Source of the DNA: Acidobacteriota bacterium
Lineage (GTDB): Bacteria; Acidobacteriota; Terriglobia; Terriglobales; Acidobacteriaceae
NCBI GenBank assembly: GCA_003223595.1
Contig: QHVR01000587.1
Location: 1-14,012 of the forward strand
DNA length: 14,012 nucleotides
Direction of reading: 5' to 3'
Shown: piece by piece, positions 7,107 through 14,012 of the stretch
Layout: each line of letters opens with the position of its first letter
Numbering within the stretch: the stretch's first letter is position 1
The notes under the pieces: generated by a model
What the model was told of the DNA's origin: nothing
What the model saw: only the letters and a program-made list of their open reading frames with translations
Database searches by the model: none
Made by a program: the position numbers and the translations under genes

Positions 7107-7277
7107 CTACTGCGAGAGGCGTACTGCGACGCTGTCCTTGTCGTCGGGCGTGGTGAAGTCTCTTCCGTCTGACATTGTGATCCGAGAGCCCGTTCCCACC
7201 GCTTCAATGCAGACAACATGTTCGGGATTGATGTAAGTATCGCTCGGTGCAGTTTTGATGAGTACAAGTTTGGCCAC
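7107..7277 (-). CDS. 56-aa small protein, possibly FlbD/SwrD-like fold
   Basis: GTG at 7277 is preceded by GGAGGG at 7288-7283 with 5-nt spacing, and a TAG stop lies at 7107-7109. The product opens AKLVLIKTAPSDTYINPEHV after the initiator and contains VCIEAVGTGSRITMSDGRDF before a TTPDDKDSVAVRLSQ tail. The order is: short beta-strand start, INPEHV, an IEAVG segment, ITMSDG, then a charged tail. This resembles the layout of FlbD/SwrD-type small proteins (strand, NPDxI, IExx, ITLxDG), but similarity by eye is loose and no flagellar genes are nearby. Likely cytoplasmic, with no signal peptide. It lies 128 bases after the S9 peptidase on the same strand; co-transcription is possible but unproven. 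Codon use and the strong binding site favour a real gene. Confidence 0.72.
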   Translation of the reverse strand: MAKLVLIKTAPSDTYINPEHVVCIEAVGTGSRITMSDGRDFTTPDDKDSVAVRLSQ

Positions 7278-7405
7278 GGACACCCTCCGCGATGAATCCT
7301 ATCAGAGCGAACCGCTCAGTACACAATCCAATGCATCTGACTTGCTGCGCCACCCCGGTCCTTTCACCCGACTCGGATGCACAGAGAAGCCCTGCGCAAC
7401 AGCGC

Positions 7406-9544
7406 TCATTGCAACTTCACATCCATCTTCAGGTTGTATGCCACAAACGACCACTCATCCGCGGTCTCGTCGATGATCTTCGAGATCGGCTTTCCCGCTC
7501 CGTGTCCCGCCTTGGTTTCGATGCGGATTAACACCGGAGCCGGGCTTGCCTGATCCGCCTGCATGTTCGCCGCGAACTTGAAGCTATGTCCCGGCACCAC
7601 GCGGTCATCGTGATCGGCAGTGGCAATCAATGTCGGAGGATACTTCGTGTCAGGCTTCAAATTGTGTAGCGGAGAATAAGCGTATAAAGCTTTGAAGTCC
7701 TCCGGATTATCCGAAGAGCCATAGTCCGAAGTCCAAGCCCACCCGATGGTGAACTTCTGAAAGCGCAACATATCCATCACTCCGACATGAGGCAGAGTCG
7801 CGCCATACAGATCCGGGCGCTGCGTAAGGCAAGCCCCGACCAGCAAGCCGCCATTGCTTCCGCCGCGAATCGCCAACTTGGGCGTGGAGGTGTACTTGTT
7901 TGCAATGAGCCACTCCGCCGCCGCAATGAAATCGTCAAAGACATTTTGCTTGTGCGCTTTCGTCCCTGCCAGGTGCCACTCCTCTCCGTACTCGCCCCCT
8001 CCGCGCAGATTGGGCTGCGCATAGATGCCGCCCATCTCCAGCCAAACCAGATTCGGGACAGAAAACGAAGGCGTCAGCGAAATGTCGAACCCGCCATAGG
8101 CATACAACAAAGTCGGATTCTGCCCATCCAGCTTCAGACCTTTCTTGTAGGTCAGGAACATCGGCACACGCGTGCCGTCCTTGCTGTTGTAGAACACCTG
8201 CTTGGTCTCGTACTGCGAAGGGTCGAAATCCACCTTGGGCTGCTTGAAAACGGAGCTCTTTCCCGACGACGGCTCATAGCGATAAACCGTGGTCGGCAAA
8301 ATAAAGCTGGTGAATGAATAAAAAGTCTCTTTATCTGTCCTCTTACCCTGAAAACCGCTGGCCGTCCCAATTCCCGGCAGATCCACATTCCGAATCGCCC
8401 TACCTTGCAGGTCGTACACTCGAACTTCGGTCCGCGCGTCCTTCAGATAGCTGAGCAAAAATCGGTTGTCCACAACCGTACTTTGCTCCAGCTTGTCTTT
8501 GCTCTCAGGCACAATGGTCTTCCAGTTCGCTCGCTCGGGATGACGGGTATCAATCGCAATCAGCTTGCTTCGCGGCGATTGCAGATCGGTCTGTATCCAG
8601 AACACCGGCCCGTCGTTATCCACGAAGAGATATTGCGCATCGAAATCGTCCAGCAATTTCACGACGGGCGCGTCTGGCTTCGTCAGGTCTTTGTAGTAGA
8701 GCCGGTTTTTCGGCGACGTCCCCTGCGATACATGAATGACCAAGTACCGGCCATCGTCGGTGACCGTTCCCCCAAACAACAGCTCCTTGTTATCGGGACG
8801 CTCGTAGATCAACTTGTCTTCCGCTTGCGATGTCCCCAACTTGTGGTAATAGAGTTTCTGAAAATAATTCGTGTCCCGCAGCGCGGTTCCTTTGGGCTCG
8901 TCATACCGGCTATAGAAGAATCCCTTGTCATCCTTGCTCCACGCCGCGCCGGAAAACTTTGACCACTGCAGCACGTCCGGCAAGTCTTTCCCGCTGGTCA
9001 CGTCCCGCACATGCCACTCTTGCCAATCCGATCCCGACTGCGCCGTCGCATACGCCATCAACTTTCCATCATCAGTGATGGATGCGCCCGCCAGCGCGAC
9101 CGTTCCATCCGACGACAGCGTATTCGGATCCAGCAGCACTCGCGGCTCCGCATTCAGCGATTCCGCCACCAGCAACACATTCTGGTTCTGCAGCCCGTTA
9201 TTGTGCTGGAAAAAGTATCTTCCGTTCTCCTGCTCCGGCGTGGTGAACCGCTCATAATTCCAAAGCTTCAGCAATCGATCGCGAATGGCCCCGCGATAGG
9301 GAATTTTCTCCAGATATCCAAAAGTCAGCTTGTCCTCCTCCTGCACCCAGGCCTTTGTGTCCGGGGAGTCCGCGTCTTCCAGCCAGCGGTAAGGATCGGC
9401 GACCTTGGTTCCGTGGTAATCGTCGACCTGATCGACGGTCTTTGCCTTGGGATAGGCGAGTGGCCCGCCATCCGTCTGTGCCCAACTCGCAATTGTGCTC
9501 GCCAGTAAGATCGAGGAACACAGAACAGTCCTGAACAATTTCAT
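7406..9544 (-). CDS. Secreted prolyl oligopeptidase (S9A family)
   Basis: A serine peptidase that cleaves short peptides after proline, predicted to be periplasmic or extracellular. I start at the ATG at 9544 (712 aa): GGAGG lies 9 nt upstream, and the signal peptide starts here (MKLFRTVLCSSILLASTIAS, then WAQ). The alternative at 9574 has no binding site. The N-terminal POP segment has YPKAKTVDQVDDYHGTKVAD and DPYRWLED at about 50-57. A seven-bladed propeller region spans roughly 90-430. The alpha/beta-hydrolase domain follows, with YAYGGF at about 481, catalytic Ser563 in GGSNGG, Asp646 with Arg648 in DHDDRVVP, and His681 in AGHGAGKP. All three catalytic residues align with Ser554, Asp641 and His680 of porcine POP. 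The length matches the family (about 700 aa). It diverges from the cyanophycinase-like gene, and both exported peptidases may share control from the 125-base gap. Confidence 0.96.
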   Translation of the reverse strand: MKLFRTVLCSSILLASTIASWAQTDGGPLAYPKAKTVDQVDDYHGTKVADPYRWLEDADSPDTKAWVQEEDKLTFGYLEKIPYRGAIRDRLLKLWNYERFTTPEQENGRYFFQHNNGLQNQNVLLVAESLNAEPRVLLDPNTLSSDGTVALAGASITDDGKLMAYATAQSGSDWQEWHVRDVTSGKDLPDVLQWSKFSGAAWSKDDKGFFYSRYDEPKGTALRDTNYFQKLYYHKLGTSQAEDKLIYERPDNKELLFGGTVTDDGRYLVIHVSQGTSPKNRLYYKDLTKPDAPVVKLLDDFDAQYLFVDNDGPVFWIQTDLQSPRSKLIAIDTRHPERANWKTIVPESKDKLEQSTVVDNRFLLSYLKDARTEVRVYDLQGRAIRNVDLPGIGTASGFQGKRTDKETFYSFTSFILPTTVYRYEPSSGKSSVFKQPKVDFDPSQYETKQVFYNSKDGTRVPMFLTYKKGLKLDGQNPTLLYAYGGFDISLTPSFSVPNLVWLEMGGIYAQPNLRGGGEYGEEWHLAGTKAHKQNVFDDFIAAAEWLIANKYTSTPKLAIRGGSNGGLLVGACLTQRPDLYGATLPHVGVMDMLRFQKFTIGWAWTSDYGSSDNPEDFKALYAYSPLHNLKPDTKYPPTLIATADHDDRVVPGHSFKFAANMQADQASPAPVLIRIETKAGHGAGKPISKIIDETADEWSFVAYNLKMDVKLQ

Positions 9545-9571
9545 GAAGGCTTTCCTCCAAATCCGTTCACA

Positions 9572-9600
9572 CATTTATCCGGGCCCGCCAGCATTGTCAA
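9572..9600 (-). promoter_or_regulatory. Candidate promoter of the S9A peptidase
   Basis: On the - strand a perfect TTGACA (9600 to 9595) is followed after 17 bases by TAAATG (9577 to 9572), or after 15 bases by GATAAA. The -35 is excellent and the -10 only fair. It lies 28-56 bases before the ATG at 9544. Confidence 0.45.
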
Positions 9601-9617
9601 GCGGCATTGCAGGGGAG

Positions 9618-9646
9618 TTGCAGTCAATTTGCGTGGGGAATATAGT
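9618..9646 (+). promoter_or_regulatory. Promoter of the cyanophycinase-like gene
   Basis: TTGCAG (9618-9623) and TATAGT (9641-9646) are separated by 17 bases. The -10 matches consensus at 5 of 6 positions and the -35 at its first three. Transcription would start near 9653, leaving a leader of only about 17 nt. It is back to back with the peptidase promoter at 9572-9600. Confidence 0.6.
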
Positions 9647-9656
9647 GTTGCGGCGT

Positions 9657-9670
9657 TTTGGATATCCAAA
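9657..9670. promoter_or_regulatory. 14-bp perfect palindrome at the start codon (possible operator)
   Basis: TTTGGATATCCAAA is its own reverse complement and ends on the A of the ATG at 9670. Relative to the predicted transcription start it covers about +5 to +18, a place where a repressor dimer could block transcription. It also contains the only ribosome-binding-like bases (GGA at 9660-9662), so translation initiation may be weak or unusual. Operator function is inferred from symmetry and position only. Confidence 0.4.
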
Positions 9671-10653
9671 TGAAAACATTCGCGATTGTACTGCTGATCT
9701 TCGTTTTCTCTGCCACCGCCTTTGCCGCTAAACAGTATTCTTATTTTCGCGTGGGCAATCCCACTGACGTGACCACCGCAACCGCCGCGGGCACGGTACT
9801 GATGGGCGGTGGAACCGACGTTGATGCCGCCTTTCAGTGGATGTGCCAGCGCAGCGGCAATGGAGATTTCCTGGTGATTCGGGCCGCCGGAACGGACGCT
9901 TACAATCCTTACATCCAGCAACTCTGTCCCCAGGAAAACTCAGTCGCCACGCTGATCATTCCGAACTCCACCGCAGCCTCCGATTCCTTCGTAGTTAGCA
10001 CTATCCAGCATGCCGAAGCGTTATGGATTGCAGGCGGTGACCAGTCCAATTACATCAACTTCTGGCAGGGAACTCCGGTCGAATCGGCCTTGAACAACTT
10101 GATCGCTCAAGGTGTGCCCATCGGCGGCACCAGCGCGGGCATGAATGTGCTCTCTCAGTTCCTCTACACCGCGCTCGCGAGCCAGGGTGTTACTTCCACT
10201 CAAGCACTTGCGAATCCGTACAACAAGTACATCACTCTCGGGGAGAACTTCGTCAATATCTCCATCCTGCAGGGACTGATCGATGACCCGCACTTCGTCA
10301 CTCGCGACCGCATGGGCCGCGATCTCGCCTTCCTTTGCCGGATCTACAACAACGGATGGTCCAGCCTTCCCCGTGACATTGCGATTGACGAGCAAACTGC
10401 GCTGCTGCTCGATAGCAAAGGCAACGGCACAGTTGTAGGAAATAGCACAGTGTATTTCTTGCAGGCTCCAGGCGTACCCCAAATGTGCCAGCCTGGAGTT
10501 CCCCTGACATACCAAAATATCTCCGTGTATCGCATCAACTCTTCGGGTAGTTTCAATGTGCCCAATTGGAGGGGCAATGGAGGTACAACTTACACTGTTT
10601 CCGCCAATGCTGGAGTTCTAAGCTCGACCCAGGCGGGCGGCGGAATCTACTGA
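9670..10653 (+). CDS. Secreted cyanophycinase-like serine peptidase (S51)
   Basis: A 327-aa protein of the cyanophycinase/peptidase E class, serine peptidases with a flavodoxin-like fold. Residues 1-19 form a signal peptide (MKTFAIVLLIFVFSATAFA). Family motifs appear in order: LMGGGTDVDAAFQW near 45; WIAGGDQSNYINFW near 119; nucleophile Ser155 in GGTSAGM; His208 in DDPHFVTRDRMGRDL; Glu241 in IAIDEQTALLL. These correspond to the Ser/His/Glu set of cyanophycinase. Cyanophycinase cuts cyanophycin into beta-Asp-Arg dipeptides, but the exported location suggests an external peptide or isopeptide substrate, so I do not assign that reaction. The Gly/Ser/Asn-rich tail after about 285 resembles those of other exported family members. 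The TTG at 9658 is a possible but less likely start. Confidence 0.92.
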   Translation: MKTFAIVLLIFVFSATAFAAKQYSYFRVGNPTDVTTATAAGTVLMGGGTDVDAAFQWMCQRSGNGDFLVIRAAGTDAYNPYIQQLCPQENSVATLIIPNSTAASDSFVVSTIQHAEALWIAGGDQSNYINFWQGTPVESALNNLIAQGVPIGGTSAGMNVLSQFLYTALASQGVTSTQALANPYNKYITLGENFVNISILQGLIDDPHFVTRDRMGRDLAFLCRIYNNGWSSLPRDIAIDEQTALLLDSKGNGTVVGNSTVYFLQAPGVPQMCQPGVPLTYQNISVYRINSSGSFNVPNWRGNGGTTYTVSANAGVLSSTQAGGGIY

Positions 10654-10812
10654 CATTCGCCCCGACGTAGAAAGGAATTCGAGAGCTATAAGAAGTCGAA
10701 CGAGTCCCCACCCCGATGCCTTGGGCTTTCCGCTACCGAACAGGAGGGCGTGGCTGGTGATTTCTAAGAGACTCCGGGGCAGGCGCCTTGCACGCGATTT
10801 CGGGCCTGACTT

Positions 10813-13500
10813 TCACGGAACAATCTCCGACTCCGGCCAATGCGAAGGCTGCGCATTCAGATTGAGCGCCACTCCGACCGGTCCGTCTGATGGCTTCACG
10901 TCGACGTTGTAGCCATCTACTTCGACCAGAGGATCCTCCCCCTGCAAATCGTTCGTGGCCGCTTCAATGGAGACCGTGCAACTCTCCCCCGGCACCAGCG
11001 AGACGTAATTGTCCGAATAGAAAACCGGCAGCACCCGGCGCCCGCTTTTCTTTTGATGAAGCTGCAAATGTGTCAGCAGCGCAACGTGTTCAGTAGGATT
11101 TCGCAGATCAACCGTGACTACGGTCTTATCTCCGTCAATTCGCGCGGCAGCCTGCACGCCTAGAACAACCGTAGGAAGACGCATCAGTCCATCAAACTGA
11201 TCCTGGGCCACGTGCTGCCAGTAAAGATTCGTCGAGAGCAACCGCCCAGCCGCATCTGTCAAGTCCAGCTTGATGAAGTACAACGGAGTGATTCGGGCGC
11301 TCACTTCCAGTTGCGCCACCTTCATGGTCGTGCTGCCCGGGACCTCCGCCACTGGATAGACCTCATGCGAGTCCCTTGTGCCGTCAAATCGATAAATATC
11401 CACCTGCGCGTTCGCCGCTTTCAGCGCATACGGACGGTTGTTCACTACTTCAATGGCGCGCGTGATCTCATTTAACTGCACGTGGATCGTTTCCGCCGCT
11501 TTCTTCGCCCCGTACAACGCCGCATTCGGCTCCAGGTCATAGTGGTAAAGCTGCCAAACGAAGCTGGGCTGCGCCGGGTTGCTCATCCAAGTGATGATTC
11601 CTGTAGTCTCCTTGAACATCTTCGCGTTGCGCCCTTCATACATGGCACGGAATGCTTCGTAATTTGCCAGTTGGGCTTTCCTTACGAAATCTGCCAGGTT
11701 GCGAATGTGCCCATAGCGCTCCGCCAGGGTCTGCGGATATTCATTGCCCCTCTGCGCGCCCGCAGCCAGGTCGTGCTGCGCCCAGTCATCGTTAATCGTC
11801 TCCCAATCCTTCTCCGGCATCATTCCCTGGATGGATTCGATAGTCGGCACCGACACCGAACCCGTCTCCGTCTTGAAACTTTCGTTCAATGGATAGAAAA
11901 ATCGCGGCGCGCGCCAGTAATAAGGGCCATGCGACGACACTCCCCGACCCTCGGCCGAATTCGACTGGTACAGCCGCGAAGGATCCAGCTTGCCCATCAG
12001 CGCCTTCAGTTGCTCATCCAGTTCTTTCGGTGGATACCCCTCATTCCGCGCGCACCACACCGCAATGGATGGATGGTTGCGGTACCGCACTACTTTGTCC
12101 GTAACATTAGCGACATAAGTAGGAACGTCCGTCGGGTCCGGTCCGTCAAAAGGGTTGGGCTGAAAGAATTCATCCCATAGCAGCATCCCGTATTGATCCG
12201 CCATATCGTAGAAGTCAGGGCTGGTGTTCTGTCCCACCCAGTTGCGGATGATGTTCAGGTTGGCCAGCGCGTGCAGATGAAACTGCGCATCGAGCCTCTC
12301 TCGCGTGACCCGCTTCATGGCCTCGTCCAGCCCCCAGTTGCCTCCGCGCGCCATGACGCGAACTCCATTCACCACCAGCGTGAGATTTTCCGAGTCTGGT
12401 ACCTGGTATTCGATTTTGCGGATTCCGAACTGCCGGGTTTCGCTTGACGATGTCTTTTTTCCTTCCTCGAAGCTCAGCGTCAGCGTGTACAGATTCTGCG
12501 GACCGTAGCCGTTGGGCCACCACAGCTTCGGCGCGCTGACATGCAACTGCGGCACGGATTTGCTGTCCAGCGTAAGCATTTCCGTCCCGCTCGCTGCAAT
12601 GGTTATTGGTTTTTCAAACGTGATCGCCCGATCCTGCGAATTGAGTAACTGAACCGTTCCTTTCACCAGACCACTGACTGGCTTCGCTGATTTATTTTCC
12701 AGCGTCGCTGCTAGATGCAGATCAGCGCTGTCGTACCCTGGAGACAAGTCCGCGGTCACAAAGGGATCTTTGACGATTACCGGCCCGCTGGAATCCATCG
12801 TGACCGGAAGAAACATTCCCGTATCGCGGTCCCGCACCGCAGGCAGCCAGTCCCAGCCAATCGTCGATAGGAACGTAGGCCCATCGATCGCTGATTCGCC
12901 GCCATTCGCTCCCACTCCCAAAGCCACCGTGTGCTCGTGAGGCACGCCCGGATGGGGTTGCGGCGAAACCAGCACTGCCAGCACCGCCACTGATCCGGGT
13001 TTTACCCATGCCGTGATGTCGAAGTCACCGCGGATGAACGCCCCGCGCATCGTCCCCGCATCGTGACCGTTCACCCAGACCTGTGCGCTGTAGTTGACGC
13101 CCCCAAAATGTAACCATGTGTGCCGCCCCTTGTATGCGGCAGGCACATTCACTGCGGCTCGGTACCAGTAGCTGGTCTTGTTCAGACTCTCCGGAATGGC
13201 CCGCATGTTTTCGCCATACAGCGGTTCGGGATACACCCCGTTATTGACTAGGGTCGTGAGTACGGTCCCGGGTACAGTTGCGGGATACCACCCCTGCGGC
13301 TTGAATCGGGCACTGGAGATGACCGTGGCGTCAGCGCCAGCTTTGCTCGTATCCTGCATCAGCCAGCCCTGAATATTGGCAGCCGGTGGCGCACTCTGCG
13401 CACATAACAACCCAGGCAGCAGGCCCAAGAGAAATGAAAAGGGAAAACGGCGAGCCCTCAGCGGACGAATTCCTCGGGTGACATCACGGCTCTGCGACAT
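10813..13500 (-). CDS. Exported glycoside hydrolase family 2 enzyme (beta-mannosidase-like)
   Basis: A retaining beta-glycosidase of the GH2 type, 895 aa from the ATG at 13500. It has a basic N-region (residues 9-19, RGIRPLRARRF) then a hydrophobic core ending LLCAQSA, so it is exported. Domains in order: sugar-binding jelly roll (about 35-240; SYWYRAAVNV, VNYSAQVWVNG, GWDWLPAVRDRDTG), an Ig-like domain with LWWPNGYGPQNLYTL at 326-340, and a TIM barrel from VVNGVRVMARGGNWG (about 376). Acid/base Glu487 lies in WCARNEGYPP and nucleophile Glu545 in TETGSVSVP, matching ExGxxSxP of mannosidase-type GH2. C-terminal beta domains follow. Motifs favour beta-mannosidase or exo-beta-glucosaminidase relatives over beta-galactosidase, but the substrate is unproven. 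The start is uncertain: an in-frame GTG at 13518 has GAGGAG 10 nt upstream and would add six residues. Confidence 0.93.
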   Translation of the reverse strand: MSQSRDVTRGIRPLRARRFPFSFLLGLLPGLLCAQSAPPAANIQGWLMQDTSKAGADATVISSARFKPQGWYPATVPGTVLTTLVNNGVYPEPLYGENMRAIPESLNKTSYWYRAAVNVPAAYKGRHTWLHFGGVNYSAQVWVNGHDAGTMRGAFIRGDFDITAWVKPGSVAVLAVLVSPQPHPGVPHEHTVALGVGANGGESAIDGPTFLSTIGWDWLPAVRDRDTGMFLPVTMDSSGPVIVKDPFVTADLSPGYDSADLHLAATLENKSAKPVSGLVKGTVQLLNSQDRAITFEKPITIAASGTEMLTLDSKSVPQLHVSAPKLWWPNGYGPQNLYTLTLSFEEGKKTSSSETRQFGIRKIEYQVPDSENLTLVVNGVRVMARGGNWGLDEAMKRVTRERLDAQFHLHALANLNIIRNWVGQNTSPDFYDMADQYGMLLWDEFFQPNPFDGPDPTDVPTYVANVTDKVVRYRNHPSIAVWCARNEGYPPKELDEQLKALMGKLDPSRLYQSNSAEGRGVSSHGPYYWRAPRFFYPLNESFKTETGSVSVPTIESIQGMMPEKDWETINDDWAQHDLAAGAQRGNEYPQTLAERYGHIRNLADFVRKAQLANYEAFRAMYEGRNAKMFKETTGIITWMSNPAQPSFVWQLYHYDLEPNAALYGAKKAAETIHVQLNEITRAIEVVNNRPYALKAANAQVDIYRFDGTRDSHEVYPVAEVPGSTTMKVAQLEVSARITPLYFIKLDLTDAAGRLLSTNLYWQHVAQDQFDGLMRLPTVVLGVQAAARIDGDKTVVTVDLRNPTEHVALLTHLQLHQKKSGRRVLPVFYSDNYVSLVPGESCTVSIEAATNDLQGEDPLVEVDGYNVDVKPSDGPVGVALNLNAQPSHWPESEIVP

Positions 13501-13549
13501 TTCTGTTCTCAAGTTCACCGCGTATCTACTCCTCGATTGGAGAACCGCA

Positions 13550-13577
13550 ATTGTAATCCACGCAAATCGCGTTCCAA
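13550..13577 (-). promoter_or_regulatory. Candidate promoter of the GH2 gene
   Basis: On the - strand TTGGAA (13577 to 13572) and TACAAT (13555 to 13550) have a 16-base spacer. The -10 matches 5 of 6 and the -35 4 of 6 consensus positions. Transcription would begin near 13543, just before the GAGGAG at 13534-13529. Confidence 0.5.
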
Positions 13578-13635
13578 GCCACTCGACCTTTGGCCCTTCT
13601 AGCCAGCATTTCAGCCCCTGTGAACATTTGCGATC

Positions 13636-13644
13636 TGGTATAGC
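13636..13644 (+). promoter_or_regulatory. Extended -10 promoter of the DoxX-type gene
   Basis: TGG-TATAGC forms an extended -10 element (TG, one base, then a hexamer with 4 of 6 matches), 21 bases before the ATG at 13666. No good -35 is seen, which is common when the TG extension is present. It is divergent from the GH2 promoter; the two share the 165-base gap. Confidence 0.4.
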
Positions 13645-13665
13645 ATCCATGGAACGAGGTTCACC

Positions 13666-14012
13666 ATGACGACGATCACCACCCCACTGCGCAGTGACAT
13701 CAGCCCCGTGTCCCAGCAATCGCTAGCGGCAAACGGCCTGGCAATCGTGCGGGTGACGATCGGTGCAATGTTCGTCTCCGTCTTCTTCGAAAATTTGGCC
13801 AAGGGTCTGTACACTCCTGCGGGATACGCCGGTCTCATCAACTACTACATCAAGCAGAGTCATTCGCCGGCAGTGTGGAAGGCGGTCATGGGCATGGCGG
13901 CGAGCCATGCTGCTATGGCTGCTCCGCTGCAGGCTGTCACAGAAATCTCACTCGGAGTCCTGCTGCTGATCGGGCTGCTCACGCGACCGGCCGCTTTCGT
14001 TGCCTTCCTCTA
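13666..14012 (+). CDS. DoxX/DoxD-type membrane protein (3' end missing)
   Basis: The frame runs open from ATG 13666 to the right edge, giving the first 115 residues. GAGG at 13656-13659 lies 6 nt before the ATG. The opening is polar (to about residue 22), then come a hydrophobic segment LAIVRVTIGAMFVSVFFENL (25-44) and YTPAGYAGLINYYIKQ, and later PLQAVTEISLGVLLLIGLLTRPAAFVAFL, two more transmembrane-like stretches. The R-x-x-x-G start of helix 1, the E-x-x-x-G of a later helix and the LLTRPAA turn are typical of the DoxX family. This is a small inner-membrane family linked in some members to thiosulfate:quinone oxidoreductase, but mostly of unknown role. Catalytic function cannot be read from the fragment, and no oxidoreductase partner is in view. 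Confidence 0.8.
   Translation, partial: MTTITTPLRSDISPVSQQSLAANGLAIVRVTIGAMFVSVFFENLAKGLYTPAGYAGLINYYIKQSHSPAVWKAVMGMAASHAAMAAPLQAVTEISLGVLLLIGLLTRPAAFVAFL

Noticed and set aside
10654..10812. A terminator or small gene between the cyanophycinase-like and GH2 genes
   Set aside because: No stem with a T-run on either strand and no frame with a binding site and plausible composition; I see nothing supportable there.
11482..12180. A 232-residue open frame on the + strand within the GH2 gene
   Set aside because: Antisense to the TIM-barrel region with clear catalytic motifs; composition is Arg-rich and no domain is visible.

Overview
The window most resembles an ordinary stretch of chromosome from a fairly GC-rich Gram-negative-type bacterium. 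The mix of genes and intergenic hairpins (a secreted prolyl oligopeptidase, a PQQ-type propeller lipoprotein, a secreted GH2 enzyme, and palindromes with a CGCC(C/A)TCG core) suggests Acidobacteriota, possibly the Terriglobia/Koribacter side. That placement is inference from memory of such genomes, not from a search. I see no rRNA, tRNA, CRISPR array, insertion sequence or phage gene. All protein genes look intact except the two cut by the window edges.

Layout, left to right. (1) Positions 1-2102, + strand: the 3' part of rho (termination factor), then two small secreted, probably helical proteins (113 and 117 aa) that are clear tandem paralogues, each with its own promoter-like sequence. Palindromic hairpins follow rho and follow the second paralogue. 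(2) Positions 2180-5012, - strand: hppA, a membrane-bound proton-pumping pyrophosphatase with unusual sequence features. It has a strong intrinsic terminator downstream and a near-consensus promoter that predicts a leader of about 255 nt. (3) Positions 5133-9544, - strand: a beta-propeller lipoprotein, a 56-aa small protein with a strong ribosome binding site, and a secreted S9A prolyl oligopeptidase. (4) Position 9670 onward, + strand, divergent from the peptidase: a secreted cyanophycinase-like S51 serine peptidase with a 14-bp palindrome at its start codon. (5) Positions 10813-13500, - strand: a large exported GH2 glycosidase, divergent from a DoxX-type membrane protein cut by the right edge.

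The genes do not form one pathway. The shared theme of the middle and right parts is export: signal peptides or a lipobox on at least six products, with enzymes that digest peptides and oligosaccharides, as expected of a heterotroph living on polymers. rho and hppA are housekeeping (transcription termination, pyrophosphate-driven energy conservation). I did not find a clearly new multi-gene system. The best candidates for a second look are the paralogous small secreted proteins, the hppA leader and unusual pump, the 56-aa gene, and the palindrome over the start of the cyanophycinase-like gene.
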